A stretch of 23,578 bases of DNA from a virus. Below, piece by piece: positions 1 to 4,917 of this stretch (its first letter is position 1; each line of letters opens with the position of its first letter). The stretch is from the IMG/VR virus record IMGVR_UViG_3300042887_001418, positions 1 through 23,578 of that record. One strand, given 5' to 3'. The notes beneath the pieces are model-generated. The model did not search any database, was not told where the DNA came from, and saw nothing but the letters and a program-made list of their open reading frames with translations. The position numbers were made by a program, and so were the translations under genes.

Positions 1-306
1 CTCACATATCGCTGCAACCACTCCTTCGACGGCGAGAACGATGTCGACCTCATCATCACTTATATCTACACGCCGCCGTCACCCCCACGCGGCCCGACCT
101 ATAGCTGCGGCGGTGAACCGGCTGAGTACACCGAAGTTGAAGTGATCTCTATGCTCGTCGACGGCGTCCCTGCAACTCACGATGAACTGTGCCAACTTGA
201 TGAATGTACGCGGCTGTACGAGGAGATGGAAATTCACGGCGCGGATTGCACTGCAGACGAACGCGCCGCTGCTGCTGAATACCGCGCTGAGATGATGAGA
301 GAGTAA
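1..306 (+). CDS. Hypothetical phage protein, 5' end missing
   Basis: An open frame runs from the first base to a TAA at 304-306, giving 101 residues with no start inside the window that is clearly the true one. The visible part is acidic, has scattered cysteines (for example in YSCGGEPAEY and DELCQLDEC), and ends in an Ala/Glu-rich helix (ADERAAAAEYRAEMMRE). I do not recognise a domain. The stop shares one base with the ATG of the next gene (TAATG), so the two are probably translationally coupled and belong to the same rightward unit that leads to the methyltransferase. It resembles short accessory phage proteins in size and composition only; no function is proposed. Confidence 0.6.
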   Translation, partial: LTYRCNHSFDGENDVDLIITYIYTPPSPPRGPTYSCGGEPAEYTEVEVISMLVDGVPATHDELCQLDECTRLYEEMEIHGADCTADERAAAAEYRAEMMRE

Positions 307-608
307 TGACAATGACCGCACCTATGATCCCAGACGCAGACATTATCGACGGCCTGAAGTTGATCCGCGACAACTTTGCTGTCGAGGGCGGAGATGGTGG
401 CGACGAGCGCAGACGCGAAATCATGAACGTAGCTATCGAACGCCTCTCAGCTTCCCACACAGCCACGCCCATGACGCGACGGGACGATCTTCACGGCGTC
501 ATAGCTCGAATTATGCAACAGCCCATATACAACTCGTCGGCAATTTGTGACGCGGTTGAACAATATCTCGACCGTCTCTCAGATTCCCCCACAGCCACGG
601 GGACGTAG
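306..608 (+). CDS. Hypothetical phage protein, 100 aa
   Basis: The ATG at 306 overlaps the previous stop by one base, and GAGAG lies just upstream; a second in-frame ATG at 312 is possible. The product is a soluble, mostly helical, acidic protein. A Gly/Asp-rich stretch (EGGDGGDERRRE) sits around residues 27-37, and two similar helical segments follow (IMNVAIERLSASHTATP and ICDAVEQYLDRLSDSPTATG). Both segments end in an S-x-TAT pattern, which hints at an internal duplication. No signal peptide, membrane helix or known motif is visible. It lies in the short rightward cluster before the methyltransferase. Function unknown. Confidence 0.5.
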   Translation: MTMTAPMIPDADIIDGLKLIRDNFAVEGGDGGDERRREIMNVAIERLSASHTATPMTRRDDLHGVIARIMQQPIYNSSAICDAVEQYLDRLSDSPTATGT

Positions 609-612
609 GACC

Positions 613-666
613 ATGAACACGCAAATCCCCCTCGTATCCCCCCTCGTAAAGATCGCGAGGGCCTGA
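613..666 (+). CDS. 17-codon micro-ORF leading into the methyltransferase
   Basis: ATG at 613 opens a 17-codon frame (MNTQIPLVSPLVKIARA) ending in a TGA at 664-666 that overlaps the methyltransferase ATG (TGATG). An AGGA lies at 607-610, close upstream of the start. It fills exactly the space between the preceding gene and the methyltransferase, and a GAGGG inside its tail serves as ribosome site for the methyltransferase. It could be a leader peptide coupling translation, or simply untranslated spacer with a chance frame. There is no homology evidence for a functional peptide. Confidence 0.3.
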   Translation: MNTQIPLVSPLVKIARA

Positions 667-2084
667 TGCGGTACGGCTCAGTCTGTTCCGGCATCGAAGC
701 GGCCACGGTCGCATGGCATCCGCTCGGCTGGCGGCCGGCCTTCTATTCCGAGATCGACAAATTCCCGCGGGCGGTCCTCGCGCACCACTATCCCGATGTG
801 CCGTTGCATGGGGACTTCACCACCATTCGCGAGGGCGAATATGAACCAATTGACATTCTTGTCGGCGGAACCCCCTGCCAGAGCTTTTCGATCGCAGGAT
901 TGCGGGGCGGCTTGGGCGACGCGCGTGGCAACCTGGCCCTCGCGTTTCTTCAACTTGCTCGCCGCTCACGCGCCCGATGGGTGGTTTGGGAGAACGTCCC
1001 CGGTGTACTGTCATCGAACGGAGGACGGGACTTTGGTTCCATCCTCGGGGGCTTGGCAGAACTCGGGTATGGGTTCGCCTATCGAGTGCTTGACGCTCAG
1101 TACTTCGGAGTGGCCCAGCGCCGCCGCCGTGTGTTCGTTGTCGGACACCTTGGAGACTGGCAACGTGCCGCAGCGGTTCTTTTTGAGCGCGAAAGCCTGC
1201 GCGGGGATTCTGCGCCGCGCCGCCAAGCGGGGCCGGGAGTTGCCGCGCTCACTGCAAACGACGTTGGAACATGCGGCGCAGACGATAACCAAGCCCAAGC
1301 CGGTCATCTAATCGCTAGGGCTTTAAACGCCAAGGGCGGCGTCGGTCGCATTGACGGTGAAAGTGAGACGTTCGTTACCCACTCCCTGCGCGCTGATGGC
1401 TTTGACGCGAGTGAAAATGGGACGGGACGGGGAACGCCGCTTGTGCCTGTCACGATTGGCGTTGACTGCTATAACGGAATCATAACTGGCGAGGTTGCAG
1501 CGACAATCGGGACGGCTGGGTCAGGTGTAAACGGGGCCAGTCCTATGGCAATGCAGATCCGCCAGGTCGCAGTGTCGAACAGCCTCGGCGCCAACTCTGG
1601 CGCCAACTCTGGCGGCAACCAAGTCGAGCAAACCTACGTCGCGTGGTCGATCATGCCGCAGAACTCGAGCCGTGATTACAAGGCACGCGCCGTGGACGTA
1701 GCGCAGCCTGTCATGGCGGGTGGCCCTGTCGGGGGCAACCAACAAGGGGGCGACTGCATTCAGCAAGCCGTGGCCTTTGCTCAAAACCAGACAGGCGAGG
1801 TGCGCGCGGGGGACGTGTTTAACACTTTGAACACGAACAGCAACGCAAGCGGGCGCAATACGCCCATGCCTTCCACATCAGCCGCCGTGCGCCGCCTTAC
1901 ACCGCGGGAGTGCGAAAGATTACAGGGATTTCCTGACGATTATACTTTGATTCCTTACCGCAACGGCATGGCCGCTGATGGCCCTCGCTACAAGGCGCTG
2001 GGGAACTCAATGGCCGTGCCCGTGATGGCCTGGATTGGCCGGCGCATCACAATGGTGGATCAGATCGAAAGGCCCGCAGCATGA
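666..2084 (+). CDS. C5-cytosine DNA methyltransferase (Dcm-like)
   Basis: The enzyme would transfer a methyl group from S-adenosylmethionine to carbon 5 of cytosine at a specific DNA site. The ordered C5-methyltransferase motifs are all present in 472 residues. Motif I is SVCSGIEAA (about 5-13), motif IV is GGTPCQSFS with the catalytic Cys71, motif VI is ENV (109-111), and motif VIII is QRRRRV (151-156). Motif IX (RRLTPRECERLQGFPDDYT) follows the recognition region, and motif X is GNSMAVPV near 446. The target-recognition region between VIII and IX is long, Gly/Asn-rich and carries a short tandem repeat (GANSGANSGG). No endonuclease partner is visible, so it is probably an orphan phage methyltransferase for evading host restriction. 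The ATG is chosen for the GAGGG upstream and because the family starts right before motif I. Confidence 0.95.
   Translation: MRYGSVCSGIEAATVAWHPLGWRPAFYSEIDKFPRAVLAHHYPDVPLHGDFTTIREGEYEPIDILVGGTPCQSFSIAGLRGGLGDARGNLALAFLQLARRSRARWVVWENVPGVLSSNGGRDFGSILGGLAELGYGFAYRVLDAQYFGVAQRRRRVFVVGHLGDWQRAAAVLFERESLRGDSAPRRQAGPGVAALTANDVGTCGADDNQAQAGHLIARALNAKGGVGRIDGESETFVTHSLRADGFDASENGTGRGTPLVPVTIGVDCYNGIITGEVAATIGTAGSGVNGASPMAMQIRQVAVSNSLGANSGANSGGNQVEQTYVAWSIMPQNSSRDYKARAVDVAQPVMAGGPVGGNQQGGDCIQQAVAFAQNQTGEVRAGDVFNTLNTNSNASGRNTPMPSTSAAVRRLTPRECERLQGFPDDYTLIPYRNGMAADGPRYKALGNSMAVPVMAWIGRRITMVDQIERPAA
841..1311 (+). CDS. Possible overlapping gene inside the methyltransferase (alternate frame)
   Basis: A 156-codon frame starting MNQLTFLSAEPPARAF lies wholly inside the methyltransferase gene in another frame of the same strand. 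Its ATG at 841 has a good ribosome site (GCGAGGGCGAAT directly upstream). It includes patterns such as GWFGRTSPVYC, GTLVPSSGAWQNSGMGSP, CSLSDTLETGNVPQRFF and ACAGILRRAAKRGRELP. I recall similar sequences annotated as stand-alone hypothetical proteins in many phage genomes, some next to or inside cytosine methyltransferase genes; this is memory, not a search. The alternative is that apparent conservation is carried along by methyltransferase motifs IV-VIII, which the frame overlaps. The C-terminal helix (GILRRAAKRGRELP) is basic and could bind nucleic acid. Product function unknown. Confidence 0.4.
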   Translation: MNQLTFLSAEPPARAFRSQDCGAAWATRVATWPSRFFNLLAAHAPDGWFGRTSPVYCHRTEDGTLVPSSGAWQNSGMGSPIECLTLSTSEWPSAAAVCSLSDTLETGNVPQRFFLSAKACAGILRRAAKRGRELPRSLQTTLEHAAQTITKPKPVI

Positions 2085-2158
2085 CCCCGACCGTTCGCTC
2101 TAAGGAACGCTCCACCCCCACAGCGATGACGAATACAGCCCAGGAGAATGAAAGATGA
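2081..2158 (+). CDS. 25-codon micro-ORF bridging methyltransferase and membrane protein
   Basis: ATG at 2081 overlaps the methyltransferase stop (ATGA), and its own TGA at 2156-2158 overlaps the ATG of the next gene (again ATGA). The 25 residues read MTPTVRSKERSTPTAMTNTA then QENER: polar, Thr-rich, with no hydrophobic core. AAGG occurs upstream at 2069-2072. Four-base overlaps at both ends suggest it may be translated in a coupled chain, but a chance frame in a 70-base spacer cannot be excluded. Confidence 0.3.
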   Translation: MTPTVRSKERSTPTAMTNTAQENER

Positions 2159-2388
2159 AACAAGACCTCCAATCTATCGCCGCACTGTGCTTTGCCATTT
2201 TTCTAATCATGGTCACGACGTTGGTTTTCGTCGGCGTGTCTCAATGGCTGGCCGGTGTGGCCTACCGCATGGGCTTCACCAGTGACGCCGCGCAGTGGAC
2301 GATCTACGCAATGGGGCTGTGCATGTGCATCGGCACGGTGATAACCGTCGCCGGTCGCATCGTAGACGGAGAGTGGTGGTTTAGATGA
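2155..2388 (+). CDS. Small two-helix membrane protein, 77 aa
   Basis: AGGAG at 2142-2146 sits eight bases before the ATG at 2155. The protein has two clear hydrophobic segments, about residues 8-28 (AALCFAIFLIMVTTLVFVGV) and 48-67 (WTIYAMGLCMCIGTVITVAG). They are joined by a short loop (SQWLAGVAYRMGFTSDAAQ), and the tail is short and polar. No known family is recognised. Two-helix topology and size are compatible with a class II holin, but no endolysin or spanin is adjacent, so this is not claimed. A role as an early membrane or superinfection-exclusion protein is equally possible. Its stop codon ends exactly one base before the stop of the convergent gene at 2389. Confidence 0.6.
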   Translation: MKQDLQSIAALCFAIFLIMVTTLVFVGVSQWLAGVAYRMGFTSDAAQWTIYAMGLCMCIGTVITVAGRIVDGEWWFR

Positions 2389-2913
2389 TCACTCGCACGA
2401 CCAGACTTCTGTCTGCGTCACCAAGTCTTTTGGTGCGCCTGTATCGACAGTAAACGACTTGTCCTCAAACAGCGTGCGGTTCGTCGGCTGGATCGTAAGA
2501 CGACCGTTGTCTAGCTCGATGAAGCTGAACTCTTTCTGCTGCTCTGGTGCGCGGGTGAAGCCGTCATCAGTAAACGCGGCGGTGAATAGATATGTGCCGC
2601 TGTGGTCTTTTGTTTTGGCCGTCATCTCGCGCAGATATGTGTACTCATGCAGTTGGAACTTGTCGGCGTAGCAGTCCCACAATTGAGCATCAGTGACGGC
2701 CCACATTTGTTCAGGCTCATCGCAAAACGCAATCGCATGAGGCGGGAGGCTGCGATAGATAGCTCCGCACTCCAGCATTACATTCAGGCCCCAGGCCCTG
2801 CCGTACTGGCTGACGAGGCCAAACCATACTGCCGGCTCAAAGCCTGAGCCGCCGGCGCGGATGAAGTGGCTATCGACCCAGACGTATTTGTGGATGGGGA
2901 GTGAGGAGATCAT
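2389..2913 (-). CDS. Conserved-looking hypothetical phage protein, 174 aa
   Basis: This is the last and largest gene of the leftward cluster. GGAGGAG lies directly upstream of its ATG, inside the end of the preceding gene, and the two genes abut with no gap. The N-terminal half is rich in aromatic residues and Gly (HKYVWVDSHFIRAGGSGFEP, AVWFGLVSQYGRAWGLNVML, GAIYRSLPPHAIAF). The C-terminal half looks like beta strands (GTYLFTAAFTDDGF, GRLTIQPTNRTLF). I have the impression of having seen similar N-terminal halves in other phages, without a function. No catalytic motif, signal peptide or membrane helix is seen. Its end is immediately convergent with the membrane-protein gene. Confidence 0.65.
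   Translation of the reverse strand: MISSLPIHKYVWVDSHFIRAGGSGFEPAVWFGLVSQYGRAWGLNVMLECGAIYRSLPPHAIAFCDEPEQMWAVTDAQLWDCYADKFQLHEYTYLREMTAKTKDHSGTYLFTAAFTDDGFTRAPEQQKEFSFIELDNGRLTIQPTNRTLFEDKSFTVDTGAPKDLVTQTEVWSCE
2402..2435. other. Two tandem stem-loops at the convergence point
   Basis: Just inside the 3' end of the leftward 174-aa gene are two adjacent hairpins: CAGAC-TTCT-GTCTG (2402-2415) and CACCAA-GTCTT-TTGGTG (2419-2435). They lie where rightward and leftward transcription meet and could slow or end transcription in either direction. There is no clear U-tract, and they overlap coding sequence, so this may be chance. Confidence 0.25.
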
Positions 2914-3180
2914 CTACTCCTCCTGCTTCGCCTTGTCGCGCTCGGCTTTCTTCCTGGCTCTGCCGGCGCGGGCGGCCTCCATGTTCGTGTTGTTCGCGGC
3001 GCCGAGTTTTCGGTAGTACTCGGCATCACCGCGCACCTTGCGGCGTCCACGGCGTAATCCTCCGAGCGCGCCCAGCTTGCGCATATACGCCGTGATCTCA
3101 ACGCGGTCTTGCGGCGTAAGAGTGGCTTCCCACTCTGCGCGTAGGCGGGCCTTTTCTTTAGCGGTCAGGTCGTCGTTCAT
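2914..3180 (-). CDS. Small basic helical hypothetical protein, 88 aa
   Basis: A highly charged, helix-forming protein with Arg/Lys-rich ends (TAKEKARLRAEWEATLTPQD at the front, ARAGRARKKAERDKAKQEE at the back). In the middle, two related patches RKLGALGGLRRGRRK and YRKLGAANNTNMEAARAGR resemble the repeated (R/K)LG-A/G-GG basic pattern of small DNA- or RNA-associated proteins. This is resemblance, not an assignment. GAGAGAGA lies upstream of the ATG at 3180. It follows the Cys-rich 58-aa gene after 18 bases and runs directly into the 174-aa gene. A nucleic-acid-binding role is inferred from composition only. Confidence 0.55.
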   Translation of the reverse strand: MNDDLTAKEKARLRAEWEATLTPQDRVEITAYMRKLGALGGLRRGRRKVRGDAEYYRKLGAANNTNMEAARAGRARKKAERDKAKQEE

Positions 3181-3198
3181 TGTACGTCTCTCTCGCTG

Positions 3199-3375
3199 TT
3201 AAATGGGACGGTCGCGGGGCTTTTCTACCCAGAGGTCGCCGTGTACTCCGCACACCCCGCCCTGTTCGCGGGCGGTCTGCGTGGTCGTGTTTGGCAACGC
3301 GGCGGGTGCGTGGCATTCTCCAGGCCCCGTTTGGGGCCAGTGTGCGTAAATGCAGCGCATGCAGTAACGGTTCAT
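3199..3375 (-). CDS. Small Cys-rich putative zinc-binding protein, 58 aa
   Basis: The start chosen is the ATG at 3375, which overlaps the stop of the preceding gene as ATGA; an upstream in-frame ATG at 3393 would add six residues (MAKEKN). The protein carries C5-x2-C8 (RYCMRC), C21 (GECHAP) and C42-x2-H45 (VCGVHG), a spacing that could form one zinc site. Short C-x2-C ... C ... C proteins of this kind are common in phage early regions and usually lack an assigned function. There is no enzyme motif. It sits in the middle of the coupled chain of small leftward genes. It might regulate transcription or bind a host protein, but nothing in the sequence decides this. Confidence 0.55.
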   Translation of the reverse strand: MNRYCMRCIYAHWPQTGPGECHAPAALPNTTTQTAREQGGVCGVHGDLWVEKPRDRPI

Positions 3376-3554
3376 GTTTTTTTCTTTTGCCATGCCGCAA
3401 TGGCGGCTGCGCGGGCTTCTGGCGTTACTGTTGACCAGTCAAAAGGCTTGGGCGGGCGCCCGCGGCGGAACTTTACTGTGCCGGCTGCTGCGTCTGCCGC
3501 TTTCGCGTCTGCTGCCGTGTATGTCGCCGACGTCTTCTTGCTGCGCGGCTTCAT
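3372..3554 (-). CDS. AT-hook-like basic small protein, 60 aa
   Basis: The frame is open further upstream, but the ATG at 3554 is chosen because it overlaps the stop of the 27-aa membrane peptide (ATGA) and the protein then begins with a sensible basic segment (MKPRSKKTSA). After an Ala-rich stretch comes KFRRGRPPKPFDW, with the RGRP core flanked by basic and proline residues typical of an AT-hook that binds the minor groove of AT-rich DNA. The C-terminal part (TVTPEARAAAIAAWQKKKT) is a short amphipathic helix. The next gene starts within its stop codon. DNA binding is inferred from the motif; no partner or target is known. Confidence 0.5.
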   Translation of the reverse strand: MKPRSKKTSATYTAADAKAADAAAGTVKFRRGRPPKPFDWSTVTPEARAAAIAAWQKKKT

Positions 3555-3634
3555 GGCGTAATTAGGGTCAGGCAGTACAGCAAAAAAGCCAGACCCAAGG
3601 CGCCGGCTGCTGTGACAAAAAAGTCGCGTATCAT
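3551..3634 (-). CDS. 27-aa single-helix membrane peptide
   Basis: A frame of only 27 codons (MIRDFFVTAAGALGLAFLLY then CLTLITP) has a near-ideal ribosome site: AGGAGCT seven bases before the ATG at 3634. Its stop overlaps the next ATG as ATGA. Residues about 5-25 form one hydrophobic helix after a charged start (MIRD), so it should insert in the inner membrane. Length, ribosome site and coupling together make it more credible than a chance frame. Small phage membrane peptides of this type often act on host membrane enzymes or lysis timing, but no specific role can be read here. A longer frame from a GTG at 3689 in another register covers the same bases and lacks a ribosome site. Confidence 0.55.
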   Translation of the reverse strand: MIRDFFVTAAGALGLAFLLYCLTLITP

Positions 3635-3669
3635 GGGCGTAGCTCCTGTTTGTTTGCGTGGTTGTTGAG

Positions 3670-3710
3670 CGTGGGGAATAGCGCTTCACCGTGATCCGCT
3701 ATTCCCCGCG
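3670..3710. other. Strong 14-bp stem-loop inside the leftward gene cluster
   Basis: The arms CGTGGGGAATAGCG (3670-3683) and CGCTATTCCCCGCG (3697-3710) pair over 14 positions, with one G-U wobble and a 13-base loop. The hairpin sits in the only sizeable gap of the leftward cluster, between the 63-aa gene and the 27-aa peptide gene. No U-tract follows on either strand, so it is not a standard terminator. It could be an RNA processing or stability element that sets different levels for the two halves of the cluster, or a protein-binding dyad. Confidence 0.55.
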
Positions 3711-3723
3711 TAGGCTAGAGGCG

Positions 3724-3915
3724 CTAACGGGTTGCGTCAAGCGGGTCAAGGGCAGCGTGTAAACGGCGCGTGGTTTCGGCTTTTCGGGCGGTGGAGCAGT
3801 CCCAGCAGCTTGTGACGCGGCGGGCCTGGGGGTCGTAAATTACTCGCGCGCCTTGCGCGAATTGATGCGAGCAGCGGCAGGTGCCGGCGAAGCGGGCGTT
3901 TATGGTGCGGGTCAT
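3724..3915 (-). CDS. Small zinc-ribbon-like protein, 63 aa
   Basis: The ATG at 3915 overlaps the preceding stop (ATGA). Cysteines occur as C13-x-C15 (GTCRCSHQF, with H17) and C37-x2-C40 (SCWDC), separated by a strand-like segment (GARVIYDPQARRVT). This arrangement looks like a zinc ribbon holding a small beta hairpin. Phage proteins with a FAGxCxCG-type start and a C-x2-C after about 20 residues are familiar to me as unnamed zinc ribbons. The C-terminal tail is helical and basic (ARKAETTRRLHAALDP). Function unknown; nucleic-acid or protein contact is the usual role of such folds. A large stem-loop follows its stop. Confidence 0.55.
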   Translation of the reverse strand: MTRTINARFAGTCRCSHQFAQGARVIYDPQARRVTSCWDCSTARKAETTRRLHAALDPLDATR

Positions 3916-4172
3916 GAGGTGGCCTGGAGGGCAATGAGTTTTGCTTTTCGCACTTGGCTGCGGGTCATGTTGGCGGCGTGGATACGAGACATGACGTCGC
4001 GGTCATATCCGACAAAAAACCAGCCGGTCTTGATGCTATTTGGCATCCTGCCGTGCGCGTGGACGCTGCCGTCTTTGCTTATTTTAACGCGCTCGACGCT
4101 GTAGTCGCAGCGCACCGCGCTACGGATAGCCAGCTGGATATGGCGAGCGCGATAGTTTTTGATGATGATCAT
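3912..4172 (-). CDS. Hypothetical phage protein, 86 aa
   Basis: AGGAG at 4178-4182 precedes the ATG at 4172. The protein begins with a basic strand (MIIIKNYRARHIQLAIRSAV), and its central part has a polar beta pattern (VKISKDGSVHAHGRMPNS followed by KTGWFFVGYDRDV). It ends in a basic helix (SRIHAANMTRSQVRKAKLIA). The GRMPN-x4-GWFFVGY segment reminds me of short conserved phage proteins of unknown function. No catalytic or metal-binding residues stand out. It is the second gene of the leftward unit and is coupled to the zinc-ribbon gene by an ATGA overlap. Confidence 0.55.
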   Translation of the reverse strand: MIIIKNYRARHIQLAIRSAVRCDYSVERVKISKDGSVHAHGRMPNSIKTGWFFVGYDRDVMSRIHAANMTRSQVRKAKLIALQATS

Positions 4173-4201
4173 GGTGGCTCCTGATTTGTGGGGTTTGAGG
4201 G

Positions 4202-4459
4202 TTAGGAGGCTTCGTCGGTCTTCTCGAACGTCACTTCGATCCAGCGCGTGCCTCCGAAATTGTTGTTTACGGCGTCTTGGACGGATTTAATCGACTGTTG
4301 GTCGATATCGTGGACGTTGAGGTGGAACGCCTCGGCGTAGTCGTGCGCGTCAAACGTGTCGGTGTCGGGACTGGCGAACCAAGTCCAGCAACTGAGGTCG
4401 ACGGCAATGGCGGGGACGGAGCGGTAGGAAAGGGTGATCAGGTTTGTCGGGCGGTTCAT
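4202..4459 (-). CDS. First gene of the leftward unit, hypothetical, 85 aa
   Basis: AGGA lies eight bases before the ATG at 4459, and a good promoter lies about 40 bases further upstream. The product is a small acidic protein with a strand-rich start (NLITLSYRSVPAIAVDLSCWTWF), a His/Asp-rich middle (DTDTFDAHDYAEAFHLNVHD) and a short strand near the end (TRWIEVTFEKTD). No signal peptide, membrane helix or known motif is seen. As the promoter-proximal gene it would be made earliest and most in this unit. Function unknown. Confidence 0.55.
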   Translation of the reverse strand: MNRPTNLITLSYRSVPAIAVDLSCWTWFASPDTDTFDAHDYAEAFHLNVHDIDQQSIKSVQDAVNNNFGGTRWIEVTFEKTDEAS

Positions 4460-4500
4460 GGTTTTTGTCCTGTTTGATTTGTTTGCGGGTTAGTGAGAGG

Positions 4501-4529
4501 AAATTATTTGAGCGGCTTGCGCCTGTCAA
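4501..4529 (-). promoter_or_regulatory. Leftward sigma70-type promoter
   Basis: On the minus strand a perfect -35 hexamer TTGACA (4529-4524) is followed by either TAATTT at 17 bases or AATAAT at 15 bases (around 4508-4501). It faces the 85-aa gene starting at 4459, leaving room for a transcript start near 4495 and a leader of roughly 35 bases with the AGGA ribosome site. This is the clearest promoter in the window, judged by eye. Confidence 0.55.
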
Positions 4530-4670
4530 TACGGATAATGCGGGGTGGTTTTGTGTTGAGATAACAAGAGTTGTAATGTTCGAAAATGGTGCAAGTTAGG
4601 CCCGTTTTTGTTGGTCCGTTTGAAAACGTTGAGGCACGTTGAGGCACGTTGAGGCAAACGTTGAGGCTGT

Positions 4671-4697
4671 ACTTAGGCCCAGTATTGCTGGGTAAGT
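4671..4697. other. Dyad within the control region
   Basis: ACTTA-GG-CCCAG-TATTG-CTGGG-TAAGT forms a 10-bp dyad with a two-base GG bulge and a five-base loop, immediately after the fourth direct GTTGAGGC copy. It could be an operator, a cruciform site at an origin, or an RNA hairpin in a leader transcript. Confidence 0.4.
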
Positions 4698-4879
4698 GTG
4701 TGATTTGGGGGGTAGTTCGTACTCGCTCGCTTCAAAGGCTTGCCTCAACGTTATTAACCTTTGCTTCAACGGTTGAGGCTGGGGGAGGGTGTTTTGTGCT
4801 TTGAATGTTCAATGTTTGCTGAGGTTTTTGTGTGGGCGCTTCAATCGTTGAGGCAGCGTTTTTTTGGTGCCCATGCAAT

Positions 4880-4917
4880 GAGGCTTTCTTCCCCCCCCCT
4901 GTAAGGGGGGAAGCCTC
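4880..4917. other. GC-rich hairpin with C-run and G-run arms carrying repeat copies
   Basis: CTTCCCCCC (4888-4896) pairs perfectly with GGGGGGAAG (4905-4913) around an eight-base loop. Outer arms GAGG (4880-4883) and CCTC (4914-4917) extend the stem past a four-base bulge. The outer arms are parts of GTTGAGGC-type repeats, so the array ends in a stable hairpin. Without a following U-tract it is not a normal terminator. Confidence 0.5.

Noticed and set aside
3372-3689. Longer GTG-started version of the AT-hook-like gene
   Set aside because: The extra 45 residues overlap the strong stem-loop and the 27-aa peptide gene in another frame and lack a ribosome site. The internal ATG with the ATGA overlap is preferred.
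4626-4667. Tandem GTTGAGGC copies as a CRISPR array
   Set aside because: Units are 10 bases with no spacers of 25-40 bases and no cas genes nearby.
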